DNA of 64,000 nt from Aneurinibacillus aneurinilyticus ATCC 12856 (GTDB lineage: Bacteria > Bacillota > Bacilli > Aneurinibacillales > Aneurinibacillaceae), in assembly GCF_000466385.1 (NCBI RefSeq), contig NZ_KE952672.1, positions 19,166 through 83,165 on the forward strand, given 5' to 3'. Within the stretch, counting starts at the first letter, position 1, and each line of letters opens with the position of its first letter. The notes beneath the pieces are model-generated. The model saw only the letters and a program-made list of their open reading frames with translations, ran no database searches and was not told the origin of the DNA. The position numbers and the translations under genes are program-made. Below, piece after piece: positions 36,857 through 45,843 of the stretch.

Positions 36857-38803
36857 ATGGAAATCCGTTACATTCTAGAACAACTCAATGATCGCCTGCT
36901 TTACCGGCTAGCCGAGGAAAATGCATGGCCGTGCGTGCAATCAGACGGAAATTTGCTCAACATAGAGAATATTGTGCAGCACATAACAAGTCATGATGCA
37001 ATAGAGTGTGTCTGGCGTTCGCTTACGACGGAAGAAAAGGAATTGTTACTCCATTTTCTGTTTCGTATCGGTACCGATATGGTGACGTACCGGCAGATGG
37101 AGGAGTACGCCAAAATAGATTCACAGCTTGCTATTTATAGTGGTTTGACCGGGCTGAGACAACGTGGCTTGATATATACGCTGCGCCGACTATGGGGGGA
37201 ACTGGCGTATTATTTACCAGATGATGTACAGACAGCGTACCGCTCCTGGTTGCTATCACGCTTTGTACGTGAAGAGGGTATTCCGGCTTGTGAAATGGCT
37301 TGCCATTGGGATACATCGTCTACTCCGCTGGCCCGAGTGGTATTCCAGATTTTGCAGATGCACCGATATCAACCGATTGGTTTGACAAAGAAAGGAACGA
37401 TGACGATGAAAGCGCGTCGGGCCTGGCAAAATATTGTTCCGTATCCGCAAGAGATGTTTCTTCCGCTGGTGCCTGATGTATCAGGTGGACAAGAGGCAAG
37501 GGAGCAATTTTTGCTTGAATTGCTGTTGTCACTCGGTATGCTTCGCAAACAATCTTCAAATGAAGGGATGCAATATGCAGTAGACGAGGAGCGTACGGCA
37601 GAAGTGTTCAAAGGCCATGAAGCCGAAGTGCAGCGTCGCCTTTATCTCAAGGTTAAAGAAGTGTTGAGCCGACTTCATCCTTGTTACTCTGTCATTTTTG
37701 ACTGGATGGAAGCTGCCGGCGAGCGGACTTTTTCCTTGCATGCATTGCGGGAAGCGGAATCCACGCTGCTAGGCTCTATCGCTTCTTTGGCAGAGAATGA
37801 ACACTGGCAATCTTTTGCAAGGGAAGTGGCTCCTATACTTTCGCTTTTTGGATTTGCGATAAGAAAGGGAGAGGGAGAGACGGCTGTATTTAGTTGGGAT
37901 GTAGCATTATTTGCTTCTGAACAGAAAGAGGGAGAAGCAGTATGGGAAGGAACCGGCTATGTACAACCGACATTTGAAATCTTGCTTCTTCCGCATGCGC
38001 CATATGATATGCGTTGGCAGATTGGGCGATATACGGCGCTTGAGGAACAGCAGGAAGTATGGAGATTCCGCTTGACGAAAGCTTCGGTACAAGCTTGTGA
38101 AGCGGACCCTGAACATGAGAGAGAACGTCTGCTCGGAATTTTGGAGCGCATACAGCCAGATGTACCAGCGAATGTAAAAGAGCAGACGCATCAATGGATA
38201 GGTGGCGATGTGCCACTTGCATTTATGCGTGTAACGATACTTCGTTGTCCCGATGTTGAGACAGCGGACTGGCTAGCAGAAGAACGCGACGTAACAGGAG
38301 GACTGAGGGAGAGATTGAATGATTGTGATTTTCTTATAGAAGAATCGACCAGGGAGGAACTACAGCAAGCCTTGATAAACAAAGGCTTGCGCATAAGTGA
38401 ATCTGATAGGGCAAAACTAAAAGCAAAAGAAACTCCCAGACTTGAATTTGCAGCGGCTTCTGTGCCATCTGCCGAGAGTGGATATAAAGTTGAGTCCGTA
38501 TTTCCTTCACTCACTGACGTACTGCCAGAGCTTAAGGAAGTGCCTGCGATTTGGCACAAAAATTTTCAGAAGTACCATCATTCAACGCTCCGAAAAATAA
38601 TGTCTACAGCACGTGATCTTGGTATTTCTGTATGCGCAGAAATTGACGGAAAGCTTATGGAGCCTGTACGTATAGTGGATATCAGAAACGAAGAAGGACA
38701 CTATCGCTTAACGCTAAATGCCCATGGTAACAAACAACATGTAAATTTAGAAGAAATAGGGAGAGTCAAACTTGCATTTCCCTTGTTGCCTGACCGGGAC
38801 TAG
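36857..38803 (+). CDS. Helicase-associated (XPB/Ssl2-like N-terminal type) protein
   Basis: A 648-residue protein without helicase motifs. Winged-helix-like repeats occupy about residues 1-250. A region with GYVQPTFEILLLPHAPYDMRWQ (about 373-394, quoted only in part as family landmark PTFEILLLP) is followed by YRLTKASV-type WRFRLTKASV and RERLNDCDFLIEES. Together these match the Helicase_C_3/XPB-associated domain seen in actinobacterial and some Bacillales proteins. The function is unknown, probably nucleic-acid linked. GGAGTGGAAC precedes the ATG. It lies 43 bp before ylbF. Confidence 0.7.
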   Translation: MEIRYILEQLNDRLLYRLAEENAWPCVQSDGNLLNIENIVQHITSHDAIECVWRSLTTEEKELLLHFLFRIGTDMVTYRQMEEYAKIDSQLAIYSGLTGLRQRGLIYTLRRLWGELAYYLPDDVQTAYRSWLLSRFVREEGIPACEMACHWDTSSTPLARVVFQILQMHRYQPIGLTKKGTMTMKARRAWQNIVPYPQEMFLPLVPDVSGGQEAREQFLLELLLSLGMLRKQSSNEGMQYAVDEERTAEVFKGHEAEVQRRLYLKVKEVLSRLHPCYSVIFDWMEAAGERTFSLHALREAESTLLGSIASLAENEHWQSFAREVAPILSLFGFAIRKGEGETAVFSWDVALFASEQKEGEAVWEGTGYVQPTFEILLLPHAPYDMRWQIGRYTALEEQQEVWRFRLTKASVQACEADPEHERERLLGILERIQPDVPANVKEQTHQWIGGDVPLAFMRVTILRCPDVETADWLAEERDVTGGLRERLNDCDFLIEESTREELQQALINKGLRISESDRAKLKAKETPRLEFAAASVPSAESGYKVESVFPSLTDVLPELKEVPAIWHKNFQKYHHSTLRKIMSTARDLGISVCAEIDGKLMEPVRIVDIRNEEGHYRLTLNAHGNKQHVNLEEIGRVKLAFPLLPDRD

Positions 38804-38846
38804 GCAGGGAATAAACGACATGATACAATAATATCGAGGTGAGATT

Positions 38847-39317
38847 ATGTCAAGCCAGACCGTGACTTTGTCACCGCTCGATTTTCATGAAGCGTTGGAG
38901 CGAGCTTACCTTATCGGGGAGCAGATTACAGGTTCCAAAGAAATGAAGCGGTACCTGGAATTCCGACAGCGAATGGAGCAGGACCCGGAAGCCAAAGAAA
39001 AAATCACCTCCTTTAATCGAATGAAGGAAGCGTATGAGGAAGTACAACGATTCGGAAAATATCACCCGGATTACAATAAAGTTACACGTGAAATTCGTCA
39101 GAAAAAGCGCGAGATGGAGCGAGTGACATCAGTGGCTGCGTTCAAACAGGCTGAGGACGAACTGGATGAATTGCTCTATCGTGTTAGTCGCACGATTGCG
39201 GACGCTGTATCTGAAAGTATTAAAGTGCCAAGCAATAACCCGCTATATCAGATGATGGGCGGTTGTGGAAGTGGTGGATGCGGCACGGGAGGTAGCTGCG
39301 GCTGCTCCGCAAAATAA
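38847..39317 (+). CDS. ylbF: YlbF family Y-complex subunit
   Basis: A 156-residue helical protein of the YlbF/YmcA family. In B. subtilis, YlbF, YmcA and YaaT form the Y-complex, which assists RNase Y and affects competence, sporulation and biofilm formation; the complex carries iron-sulphur clusters. After the helical core, the C-terminus is a Gly/Cys tail with six Cys in about twenty residues (GGCGSGGCGTGG then SCGCS), fitting cluster binding. The next conserved gene is ylbG, as in B. subtilis. GAGGTGAG precedes the ATG. Confidence 0.85.
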   Translation: MSSQTVTLSPLDFHEALERAYLIGEQITGSKEMKRYLEFRQRMEQDPEAKEKITSFNRMKEAYEEVQRFGKYHPDYNKVTREIRQKKREMERVTSVAAFKQAEDELDELLYRVSRTIADAVSESIKVPSNNPLYQMMGGCGSGGCGTGGSCGCSAK

Positions 39318-39377
39318 TCGGCAAGGTGCAAGGAGAAAAGAAGCAAGGCGGTAAGGCAGCCCCTTCCGTCGCTGTAG

Positions 39378-39402
39378 GGCCGCCCGAGCAATCAGGCGGC
39401 TC
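39378..39402 (+). terminator. GC-rich hairpin between ylbF and ylbG
   Basis: GCCGCC (39379-39384) pairs with GGCGGC (39395-39400) followed by TCGTTTC. It is a weak terminator candidate in the 235-bp gap. Confidence 0.45.
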
Positions 39403-39551
39403 GTTTCATGATACAGAATCATACTTGAACATTTCAGAAGTCGGTGTATATTGTCTGCTATCCTAGTAATAAAGTTGTCACTTCTTCTTACAAGTAGGTC
39501 CTTGATAACGAATATCACTGATGTTACTATACGAAAAAGGAGAGTCAAAGA

Positions 39552-39857
39552 ATGAGAGAACGCCGTGTGGGACTGGCTGTTTATGTCAAAAATGCCAAAG
39601 CTGCCCGCAATCTGCGTAAGTTTGGCAATATTCATTACATATCTCGCCGTATGAATTATGTGTCGATGTATACCGCGGCAGATATGCTAGAAGATACAAT
39701 CGAACGTATTTCCAAACTTGATTTTGTGACGCGAGTGGAGAAATCGCATCGTCATGAGATACCGGTTCATTACGACAATGCGAAGCCGGATAAGGCAAAG
39801 GAATTCGACTATAAGATGGAAGAATCTCAAATTCTATCGATTACACGGGGAGAATAA
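39552..39857 (+). CDS. ylbG: YlbG (DUF2129) family protein
   Basis: A 101-residue soluble protein matching the YlbG/UPF0298 family. MRERRVGLAVYVKNAKAARNL and the RRMNYVSMY strand are landmarks. The function is unknown. It lies next to ylbF as in Bacillus. AAAAGGAGAG precedes the ATG. The C-terminal 20 residues are polar and variable. Confidence 0.83.
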   Translation: MRERRVGLAVYVKNAKAARNLRKFGNIHYISRRMNYVSMYTAADMLEDTIERISKLDFVTRVEKSHRHEIPVHYDNAKPDKAKEFDYKMEESQILSITRGE

Positions 39858-39891
39858 ATGTAATTAGAGTTGAGGGGGAGGGAACGGCCCG

Positions 39892-39993
39892 GTGGATTGG
39901 ATGTGGAACATTCCTATTTTCCTGCTTGCTGCGGGAGTACTTGGTTTTATCATGTACATTGTAGTAAGCGACGATCAGAAAAAGACGCACTAA
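39892..39993 (+). CDS. 33-residue single-span membrane peptide
   Basis: A small frame, GTG start, 33 codons. It encodes an aromatic N-terminus, then one hydrophobic helix (IPIFLLAAGVLGFIMYIVV, residues about 6-24) and a polar tail DDQKKTH. AGGGGGAGG lies 9 nt upstream of the GTG, and a strong terminator follows 11 bp after the stop, so it is a convincing small gene. No family is recognised. ATG 39901 is an alternative start. Confidence 0.55.
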   Translation: MDWMWNIPIFLLAAGVLGFIMYIVVSDDQKKTH

Positions 39994-40003
39994 TTCCAGA
40001 AGC

Positions 40004-40030
40004 CAGCAACCTGGGCAGGTTGCTTTTTTG
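40004..40030 (+). terminator. Terminator after the small peptide gene
   Basis: AGCAACC pairs with GGTTGCT, followed by TTTTTG. Confidence 0.78.
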
Positions 40031-40114
40031 TTTGTGCATGAAGGGGTTCAGGCAAACAAGGCTTGCACATGGGCCACCCGTATAACAAGAGAAAGATGAA
40101 GTGGGTGAGGGATT

Positions 40115-41251
40115 ATGCAGAATCATATTAAGAGCAAACTCCGCTTTGTCTCCTTGAGTGTAATTACGCTAACTTATTTTTTTGTACAGCATCATCCCAC
40201 ATTTTCGCCGATTGTTTTTTGGGGGTTAACACTGACCGGATGGGCGATTGAAATTGTCATCTATACGTGGAAGGGTAAAAAAGCAGAAACGTTTCTCGCT
40301 GTAAATGAACAGAGGCTCCGGGTGCTCGATTTCATTTTTGTTATGGGGTACATGTGGGTAACCGGCGGAGTGGGAGAAAGTCCTTATTTGATTCTTATAT
40401 ATTTGGGTATTGCATCGATCGGATTATATGATGAAAAGCGGGTAGGGCTGCTATATTCGTTGCTGGCTGTTGCCATTCTTATCACATATGATTACGGGTA
40501 TACGTATTTTTATAAGGGGGAGTGGGGCACATCTGTTTATGTACTATCCCATATCTTCATGTTGCCTGTATTCGGTGTACTAGCCAATCTGCTTATTGCC
40601 CATTTTCAGCAGATAAAAAAAGAGGAGCAGACAGTACTGGACGAACTGGTTACCAGTCTTGCCAAGGCAATCGGCAGCAAGGATTCCTATACGCTTGGAC
40701 ATTCCACGCGTGTACAGATGTATTCGCTTGCACTCGGTAAAGAGCTTGGACTTGGCCAGGAAGAGATGTTTACTCTCAAGTATGGGGCGCTTTTGCATGA
40801 TATCGGGAAAATTCACATCTCGTCTGCTGTCCTGAATAAAACGGGGAAGTTGACCGAGGATGAATGGCTGGAATTGAAAGGACACTCAATGGAAGGAGCA
40901 CGTATCATTGGCGGGTTAAAAAAGCTGAAGGGTGTGCGAGATATTATTTTGTACCATCACGAGAAATATGATGGAAGGGGATATCCACACGGTTTGCAGG
41001 GAGAAGAAATTCCATTTCTTGCGGCTGTCGTCAATGTAGCTGACTCATTCGATGCAATGACATCCTCTCGATCATATAATAAACCTAAAACGATAGAAGA
41101 AGGCATGGAGGAAATCCGCCGTTGTGCAGGGACGCAATTCCATCCAGTCGTTGCCGCTGCTGCACTATCGCTCTACCGGAAAGGGAAGTGGCCAAGATTC
41201 AAGCAAACAGAACACTGTGAAGAGGTAGACTATACATATGATATGGTTTAG
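40115..41251 (+). CDS. Membrane HD-GYP domain phosphodiesterase
   Basis: A 378-residue protein. Residues about 10-165 hold five or six hydrophobic helices, followed by a short coiled linker and an HD-GYP domain. The HD pair lies in LLHDIGKIH (about residue 228) and the GYP motif in YDGRGYPHGL (about 290), with NVADSFDAMTSSR near 310. HD-GYP proteins hydrolyse cyclic di-GMP at a two- or three-metal site. The N-terminal membrane part is a probable sensor. It is monocistronic, with GGTGAGGG upstream. Confidence 0.85.
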   Translation: MQNHIKSKLRFVSLSVITLTYFFVQHHPTFSPIVFWGLTLTGWAIEIVIYTWKGKKAETFLAVNEQRLRVLDFIFVMGYMWVTGGVGESPYLILIYLGIASIGLYDEKRVGLLYSLLAVAILITYDYGYTYFYKGEWGTSVYVLSHIFMLPVFGVLANLLIAHFQQIKKEEQTVLDELVTSLAKAIGSKDSYTLGHSTRVQMYSLALGKELGLGQEEMFTLKYGALLHDIGKIHISSAVLNKTGKLTEDEWLELKGHSMEGARIIGGLKKLKGVRDIILYHHEKYDGRGYPHGLQGEEIPFLAAVVNVADSFDAMTSSRSYNKPKTIEEGMEEIRRCAGTQFHPVVAAAALSLYRKGKWPRFKQTEHCEEVDYTYDMV

Positions 41252-41387
41252 ACGCAGCCATTGAACAACAATCGTGCTGAATTTGTTATAACTTTTCTTT
41301 TAATTCGCTAGAAAGTACCAAAATACGACTGTAAAATAAAAATGTGAGGAAGCAATAGAGAAGTTCTACAGCGAGGAGGAGGAAGAA

Positions 41388-41834
41388 ATGTTTAACAAAA
41401 TTTTGGTAGCAATCGACGGTTCGGAGATGGGCGATAAAGCACTGGAGGCTGCAATAAGCATCGCAAAGGAACAGGATGCACAGGTTAGCCTGGTGCATGT
41501 GGGAAAAGAAGTAGCCATTCCGCCATATATGGTTGGGGAGATGGCGTATATTTCCAGAGAATATGACATTGATTTTAATGAAGCGATGAAAAAAGAAGGC
41601 GAAGAATTGTTAGGCCAGGCGAAAGCTAAAGCGGAAGCTGCGGGTGTCAAATCAGAAGCTTTTTATACCAAGGGAGATCCGGCCCGCCAAATTGTGGAGA
41701 AGGCGCAAGAAGGCTCATATCAGTTAATCGTTATTGGTAGTCGGGGTCTGAGCGGACTTAAGGAAATGATGCTTGGCAGCGTTAGCCACAAAGTGTCTCA
41801 GCTTGCGAGTTGTCCAGTGTTGATTGTGAAATAG
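41388..41834 (+). CDS. Universal stress protein (UspA family)
   Basis: A 148-residue Usp domain. The N-terminal ILVAIDGSEMGDKALEAA and C-terminal GSRGLSGLKEMMLGSVSHKV form the ATP-binding G-2x-G-9x-G(S/T) motif, so it belongs to the ATP-binding subgroup. GAGGAGGAGG precedes the ATG. It is monocistronic. The stress it answers cannot be read. Confidence 0.88.
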   Translation: MFNKILVAIDGSEMGDKALEAAISIAKEQDAQVSLVHVGKEVAIPPYMVGEMAYISREYDIDFNEAMKKEGEELLGQAKAKAEAAGVKSEAFYTKGDPARQIVEKAQEGSYQLIVIGSRGLSGLKEMMLGSVSHKVSQLASCPVLIVK

Positions 41835-41848
41835 AATAAAGTAGATAA

Positions 41849-41998
41849 TGCAATGAAATAGACCTTCATGATGGTAGCGCCAAGACGATAGCCGATGTGT
41901 TAACAACGCGCAATAAAGAAGGAAAACATGGCAATGTAGGAACTTTAACAAAAGAAGAGAGAGAGGCGTTAATCGAATACGTAAATTCTATTGAATAG
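41849..41998 (+). pseudogene. C-terminal remnant of a cytochrome-like gene
   Basis: An open stretch without a start, preceded directly by TAA, encodes about 48 residues: LHDGSAKTIADVLTTRNKEG, then KHGNVGTLTKEEREALIEYV and the end NSIE. This matches the closing segment of di-haem cytochrome or related haem domains, in which a short repeat of Asp-Gly...Val-Leu and Leu-Thr-Lys-Glu-Glu...Leu...Tyr is typical. Everything upstream (haem-binding CXXCH) is missing. It fills the gap after the universal stress gene. Confidence 0.55.
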
Positions 41999-42007
41999 AA
42001 GAAATAA

Positions 42008-42051
42008 GACAAGGTACCGTACCATTCCAGGTGCGGTGTCTTTTTTTTTTC
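42008..42051 (+). terminator. Terminator before the comG operon
   Basis: A GACA/TGTC and ACCGTACC/GGTGCGGT stem with a small bulge, followed by ten T residues. It insulates comG. Confidence 0.75.
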
Positions 42052-42117
42052 GTAAAATGTCGAAAATAGATGTTATTTTGGAAAAATATGGTATAATTTG
42101 TAAAAGGAGGGGATGAA

Positions 42118-43239
42118 ATGGTTGAAGATGTGACTGGATATGTAAAAGCGCTTATTCGGAAAGGAATTCAAGCAGGGGCCAGCGATATTCACTTTGAGCC
42201 GACGATGGAAGGAATTGTTGTACGTTTTCGACTGGATGGCTATTTACGAGTAATCGAAACGAAAGAAGAAGGCTGGGGACCACCTACTGTTTCGCGCATT
42301 AAACTGATGAGCGGGATGGATATTGGGGAGAGGCGGTTGCCCCAGGACGGCGGTTTTACTTTTCAAATCGGCGAGGCAACGGAGGAACGCTCAATTGATG
42401 TGCGCGTTGCTACCCTCCCGACAATTTACGGGGAAAAGATTGTACTTCGATTGCTGCCGCATGAGACACGCTACCAATCACTTGGCTCGCTCGGTATGAG
42501 TGGGGAGAATGTTTTCGAGATAAGAAAAATGTTGGCAAGATCACAAGGGATGATTCTCATTGCGGGACCGACCGGCAGCGGTAAGACGACAACGATGTAT
42601 ACGATGCTTCATGAACTACAGCGGCATGGCCGCAATATTGTTTCATTGGAACAACCGGTTGAGTATCGGATTCCAGGTATTAATCAGGTACAGATTCATC
42701 CGCGCACGGGCCTATCATTTCATGAGGGGCTGCGGGCTGTATTACGTCAGGACCCTGATGTCATTCTTGTCGGTGAAATCCGGGACAAGCCTACGGCGGA
42801 AGTGGCGGTACGTGCCGCACTTACCGGGCATTTGCTGCTTTCCACCATTCACACGCTTGATGCAGTAGGAACCGTGCTCCGTCTGCTGGATATGGGGATA
42901 GATCCATATTTGGTAAATTCGGCGCTGACCGGTGTAGTTGCGCAGCGCCTCATTCGCAAACGGTGCCGACAATGCTACGGACAGAAGGATTGTTCCGTTT
43001 GCCATAATACAGGATTTCATGGACGGGTCGGCATTTATGAAGTGCTGGAGATAGAAGAAGAACTCCACCCTTATATTTTAAATCGCTGTTCTGCTACTAC
43101 ACTCCGGCGTCATTTGCAAAAGAAAGGTTTTACTTTTTTGTCCTCGCTTTTGGAGAAGAAGATAACAGAAGGGGTGGCGGAATCGATTGAACAAGGTCAT
43201 TATGCAATGCATGTCGAGGGAGATGCGATGGTCCGATGA
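42118..43239 (+). CDS. comGA: Competence pilus ATPase ComGA
   Basis: A 373-residue GspE/PilB-type assembly ATPase driving the transformation pilus from the inner membrane face. Walker A GPTGSGKTTTMY lies near residue 148, the Asp box and Walker B VGEIRD near 217, and the His box STIHT near 242. A four-Cys zinc motif (CRQC, CSVC) lies near 281-300. The N-terminal domain is short, as in ComGA. AGGAGGGG precedes the ATG. It is first of a seven-gene comG operon; the 42053-42117 leader holds its promoter. Confidence 0.88.
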   Translation: MVEDVTGYVKALIRKGIQAGASDIHFEPTMEGIVVRFRLDGYLRVIETKEEGWGPPTVSRIKLMSGMDIGERRLPQDGGFTFQIGEATEERSIDVRVATLPTIYGEKIVLRLLPHETRYQSLGSLGMSGENVFEIRKMLARSQGMILIAGPTGSGKTTTMYTMLHELQRHGRNIVSLEQPVEYRIPGINQVQIHPRTGLSFHEGLRAVLRQDPDVILVGEIRDKPTAEVAVRAALTGHLLLSTIHTLDAVGTVLRLLDMGIDPYLVNSALTGVVAQRLIRKRCRQCYGQKDCSVCHNTGFHGRVGIYEVLEIEEELHPYILNRCSATTLRRHLQKKGFTFLSSLLEKKITEGVAESIEQGHYAMHVEGDAMVR

Positions 43240-44239
43240 ATCATTGGCACGCTTAAGTCAGCGGCTATCCTATTTATTAGAGGCAGGAATACCTTTGCTA
43301 GATAGCCTTCAATTAACTCTTCATCATTTTGCCCGTCGAGAGAGGAAACAATTGCTGCGTGTTCTTGAACGTCTCGAAGCAGGAGCTCCCCTATCCTTAG
43401 CGCTGGAGAGAATGAGAGTACCGCCGCTGTTTCTTTCCCTTGTTGCAGCCGGAGAGCAACATGGTCAGTATGCTTTAAGCTTTACTTTTGCTGCCCGCTA
43501 TTACCGTAGACGGGCAGCTTGGAAGCATCAAATATATCAAATTCTTAGTTATCCTCTTCTATTGCTTGTTCTATCTTTTGTGTGCTTTTGGTTCCTGCTT
43601 CATGTGATTCTTCCGCATATTTCCTCGATGTATGACACAATGAATCTTTCACTTCCGCCATTGACTCACTGGTTTATGAATATTTTTTTGCTTGTTCCTT
43701 CGTATTACACGCTGATAGCCAGCATGTTTGTCGTAGTCTTGTGTACGATGTTTGTGTTTCATAAAAAGCGAAGGCTGGTTCCTTTTCTCCTGAAGTTTCC
43801 TGTTGCACGGCATTGGATTATGCTGCAATACAGTCACTATTTTTCCGTGCAGACAGGGCTTTTACTGGAAGCTGGCATATCCATTCTGGAAGTATGCCGC
43901 TTATTTCAAATGAAGGCCCCCTGGATTTTTTTGAGGGAAACGGCGTGCACAATCGAAGGAAGATTGCGGCAAGGTCATGCCTTGAGCGATGCTTTGCGGC
44001 AGCATTCATGTTTTACTGCGGAGCTTATTCGTTACATTGAATTAGGGGAGGAGGGCGGAAGAATTGGTGAATGTCTGCTATTTTATGGTGAACAGCTTGA
44101 AACATATAGTAAGCAGCGAATCGAAAGAATGATGCGTTGGTTCGAACCGTTGATTTTGCTTGGCGTTGGTGGTGTTGTGTTTATCGTGGTCATGTCTTTT
44201 TTCATGCCTGTGCTACAGATGATGAATGAGGTGAAATGA
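43187..44239 (+). CDS. comGB: Competence pilus membrane platform ComGB
   Basis: A 350-residue GspF/PilC-type inner-membrane protein. Two GspF domains are seen: LSYLLEAGIPLLDSL near the start, and QTGLLLEAGISILEVC in the second half. Three hydrophobic helices lie near 115-140, 165-190 and 325-345. The TTG at 43187 follows GGGGTGGCGG; ATGs at 43211 and 43223 are alternatives. It overlaps comGA by up to 53 nt, so it is translationally coupled. Confidence 0.82.
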   Translation: MNKVIMQCMSREMRWSDESLARLSQRLSYLLEAGIPLLDSLQLTLHHFARRERKQLLRVLERLEAGAPLSLALERMRVPPLFLSLVAAGEQHGQYALSFTFAARYYRRRAAWKHQIYQILSYPLLLLVLSFVCFWFLLHVILPHISSMYDTMNLSLPPLTHWFMNIFLLVPSYYTLIASMFVVVLCTMFVFHKKRRLVPFLLKFPVARHWIMLQYSHYFSVQTGLLLEAGISILEVCRLFQMKAPWIFLRETACTIEGRLRQGHALSDALRQHSCFTAELIRYIELGEEGGRIGECLLFYGEQLETYSKQRIERMMRWFEPLILLGVGGVVFIVVMSFFMPVLQMMNEVK

Positions 44240-44240
44240 T

Positions 44241-44603
44241 ATGAATATCCATAGAAAGCGCAACCTAGAAGCTGGATTTACGCTTATCGAACTGCTTATT
44301 GTGATTGCGATTATCGGAACTTTTTTAACGCTCGCGTTGCCTACCTATAAGGGCGCCATCGTTAAGGCACAGAATCAGAGTTGCGAAGTAAATAAACGTA
44401 TGGTTGCAACTGCGCTTGAAGCGTATGCTATCGAGAACGGAGGCAGCTATCCGTCAGCCTCAGAAGCACTCAAGGAGTTGTCAGATAAAGGATATTTGGG
44501 GCAGGAACCAGTTTGTCCTGCCAAGGGAACATATGCGGTGGAGATCTCGGCTGATGGTAAGAAAATCAATGTGAAGTGCAGCAAGCATGAAAGTCCGTCA
44601 TAG
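44241..44603 (+). CDS. comGC: Major competence pseudopilin ComGC
   Basis: A 120-residue major pseudopilin of the transformation pilus. The prepilin peptidase site is AG|FTLIELLIV (residues about 11-20) with Glu5 of the mature chain, followed by one hydrophobic helix and a small globular part with two Cys (QSCEV, PVCPA). It is processed by ComC, which is not in the window. It starts directly after comGB and overlaps comGD. Confidence 0.88.
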   Translation: MNIHRKRNLEAGFTLIELLIVIAIIGTFLTLALPTYKGAIVKAQNQSCEVNKRMVATALEAYAIENGGSYPSASEALKELSDKGYLGQEPVCPAKGTYAVEISADGKKINVKCSKHESPS

Positions 44604-45027
44604 TGGCTTCAGCTTAATCGAGGTGCTGATCGTGCTCGCTATTTTGGGGGGAATGCTCTGTATTGCACTTCCTTCAGTTGTCCATACGTTTCGGTATATG
44701 CAGGGCGAACAATTTATCGATATGCTGGGGGCGGATATATATCTTGCCGCAAATGAAGCACTAAGCCATCGCGGACAAGTTCGAATTGTTTTTTACCCGC
44801 AGAATGACTTTTATACCGTACAACGAATGTGGGAGCTGAAAAAGAAGAAAGTAATGATTCCGGCTGGCTTCTCTGTGACAAATAACTTTAGGAATGGAAC
44901 CCTTATCTTTAATGAGCTGGGGCATGTCACCCAGGCAGGCACCATTTCTATTGTATATCCGGATAGTACGAGAAAGAAGATGACCGTGTACATGGCGAGC
45001 GGACGGTTTTCGGTTAGTACGGAATAA
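44587..45027 (+). CDS. comGD: Minor competence pseudopilin ComGD
   Basis: A 146-residue minor pseudopilin. The cleavage site G|FSLIEVLIVLAIL is at residues 7-20, followed by a hydrophobic helix and a beta-rich head domain. It overlaps comGC by 17 nt. It initiates or caps the pilus by family analogy. Confidence 0.82.
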   Translation: MKVRHSGFSLIEVLIVLAILGGMLCIALPSVVHTFRYMQGEQFIDMLGADIYLAANEALSHRGQVRIVFYPQNDFYTVQRMWELKKKKVMIPAGFSVTNNFRNGTLIFNELGHVTQAGTISIVYPDSTRKKMTVYMASGRFSVSTE

Positions 45028-45040
45028 CGAGGGAGAAAAA

Positions 45041-45415
45041 ATGAAAGAAAATGGATTTACCTATATGGAAGCACTTCTTGCTCTTATGCTGTTCGCCATT
45101 TTCGTGCTCACAGTTCAACAGATGCTTCACGTATCCGTGAGAGAACGTGCAGAGAGAAGTGCAGAGTCGACCGCATACAACTTGGCGTATTCATTGCTTG
45201 AACGATGGAAAGCTGGTCTTGCGGTTGAGGCTAATGATAGAGAAATACAAGGGAAGCGTTATCGTATTCAGATAATATCCGCAAACGTTACAGAAATGGT
45301 GGAAAGGTGTGAGGTGCAGGTATTTTGGGAAAGCGAATGGATAGGCGAGCGGCAAATCGGGTTTTCAGGTTATCGGTTTACGCCTTTAATCCGGTCCGAA
45401 ATAATCGAGGAATAA
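45041..45415 (+). CDS. comGE: Minor competence pseudopilin ComGE
   Basis: A 124-residue prepilin-like protein. The N-terminal G|FTYMEALLALMLFAIF gives the leader and first helix. The position between comGD and comGF supports ComGE, whose sequence is poorly conserved in general. GAGGGAG precedes the ATG. Confidence 0.75.
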   Translation: MKENGFTYMEALLALMLFAIFVLTVQQMLHVSVRERAERSAESTAYNLAYSLLERWKAGLAVEANDREIQGKRYRIQIISANVTEMVERCEVQVFWESEWIGERQIGFSGYRFTPLIRSEIIEE

Positions 45416-45843
45416 CTTTACTGGAAACGCTGCTTTCCTCCGTTATTCTGTGTTTGGTATTGCTTTCAATTCTGTACTGTTTTACGGAAGTGCAGCGGCA
45501 TGCTATCCGAGCCAAGGATGCAGCAATATTGGAAATGGAGATGCGGGGCTTTTTTTCCTATATGGAAGAGGAAATCCACCGTTGCAGCAATTTTAAAAAA
45601 GTAGGGGCTAAATTGTATTTGGAGAATGGTAGCGGATTAGTTGCTACGTATGAAAAGATAGGCGATAGAATTATCCGGCGGGTAAGCATGGAAGGGTATA
45701 TTATTCTAACAAAATATGTGCGTATATTCCAAATAGAAGCAGGAGAGAAGGGGTGCGGGTTTTATATTGAGATGGAGAAGGATGGCACGGTATGGAAAGG
45801 AAATATATTTATCGGGAAAAGAATAGAACGTGTGGTTATGTAA
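45325..45843 (+). CDS. comGF: Minor competence pseudopilin ComGF
   Basis: A 172-residue prepilin-like protein. RG|ITLLETLLSSVILCLVLL (residues about 28-46) is the cleavage site and helix, and the MEEEIHRCSNF region is ComGF-like. It overlaps comGE by 91 nt in another frame. TTG 45325 follows GAGGTG by 8 nt; ATG 45337 is an alternative. The overlap implies coupling of the two. Confidence 0.78.
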   Translation: MGKRMDRRAANRVFRLSVYAFNPVRNNRGITLLETLLSSVILCLVLLSILYCFTEVQRHAIRAKDAAILEMEMRGFFSYMEEEIHRCSNFKKVGAKLYLENGSGLVATYEKIGDRIIRRVSMEGYIILTKYVRIFQIEAGEKGCGFYIEMEKDGTVWKGNIFIGKRIERVVM

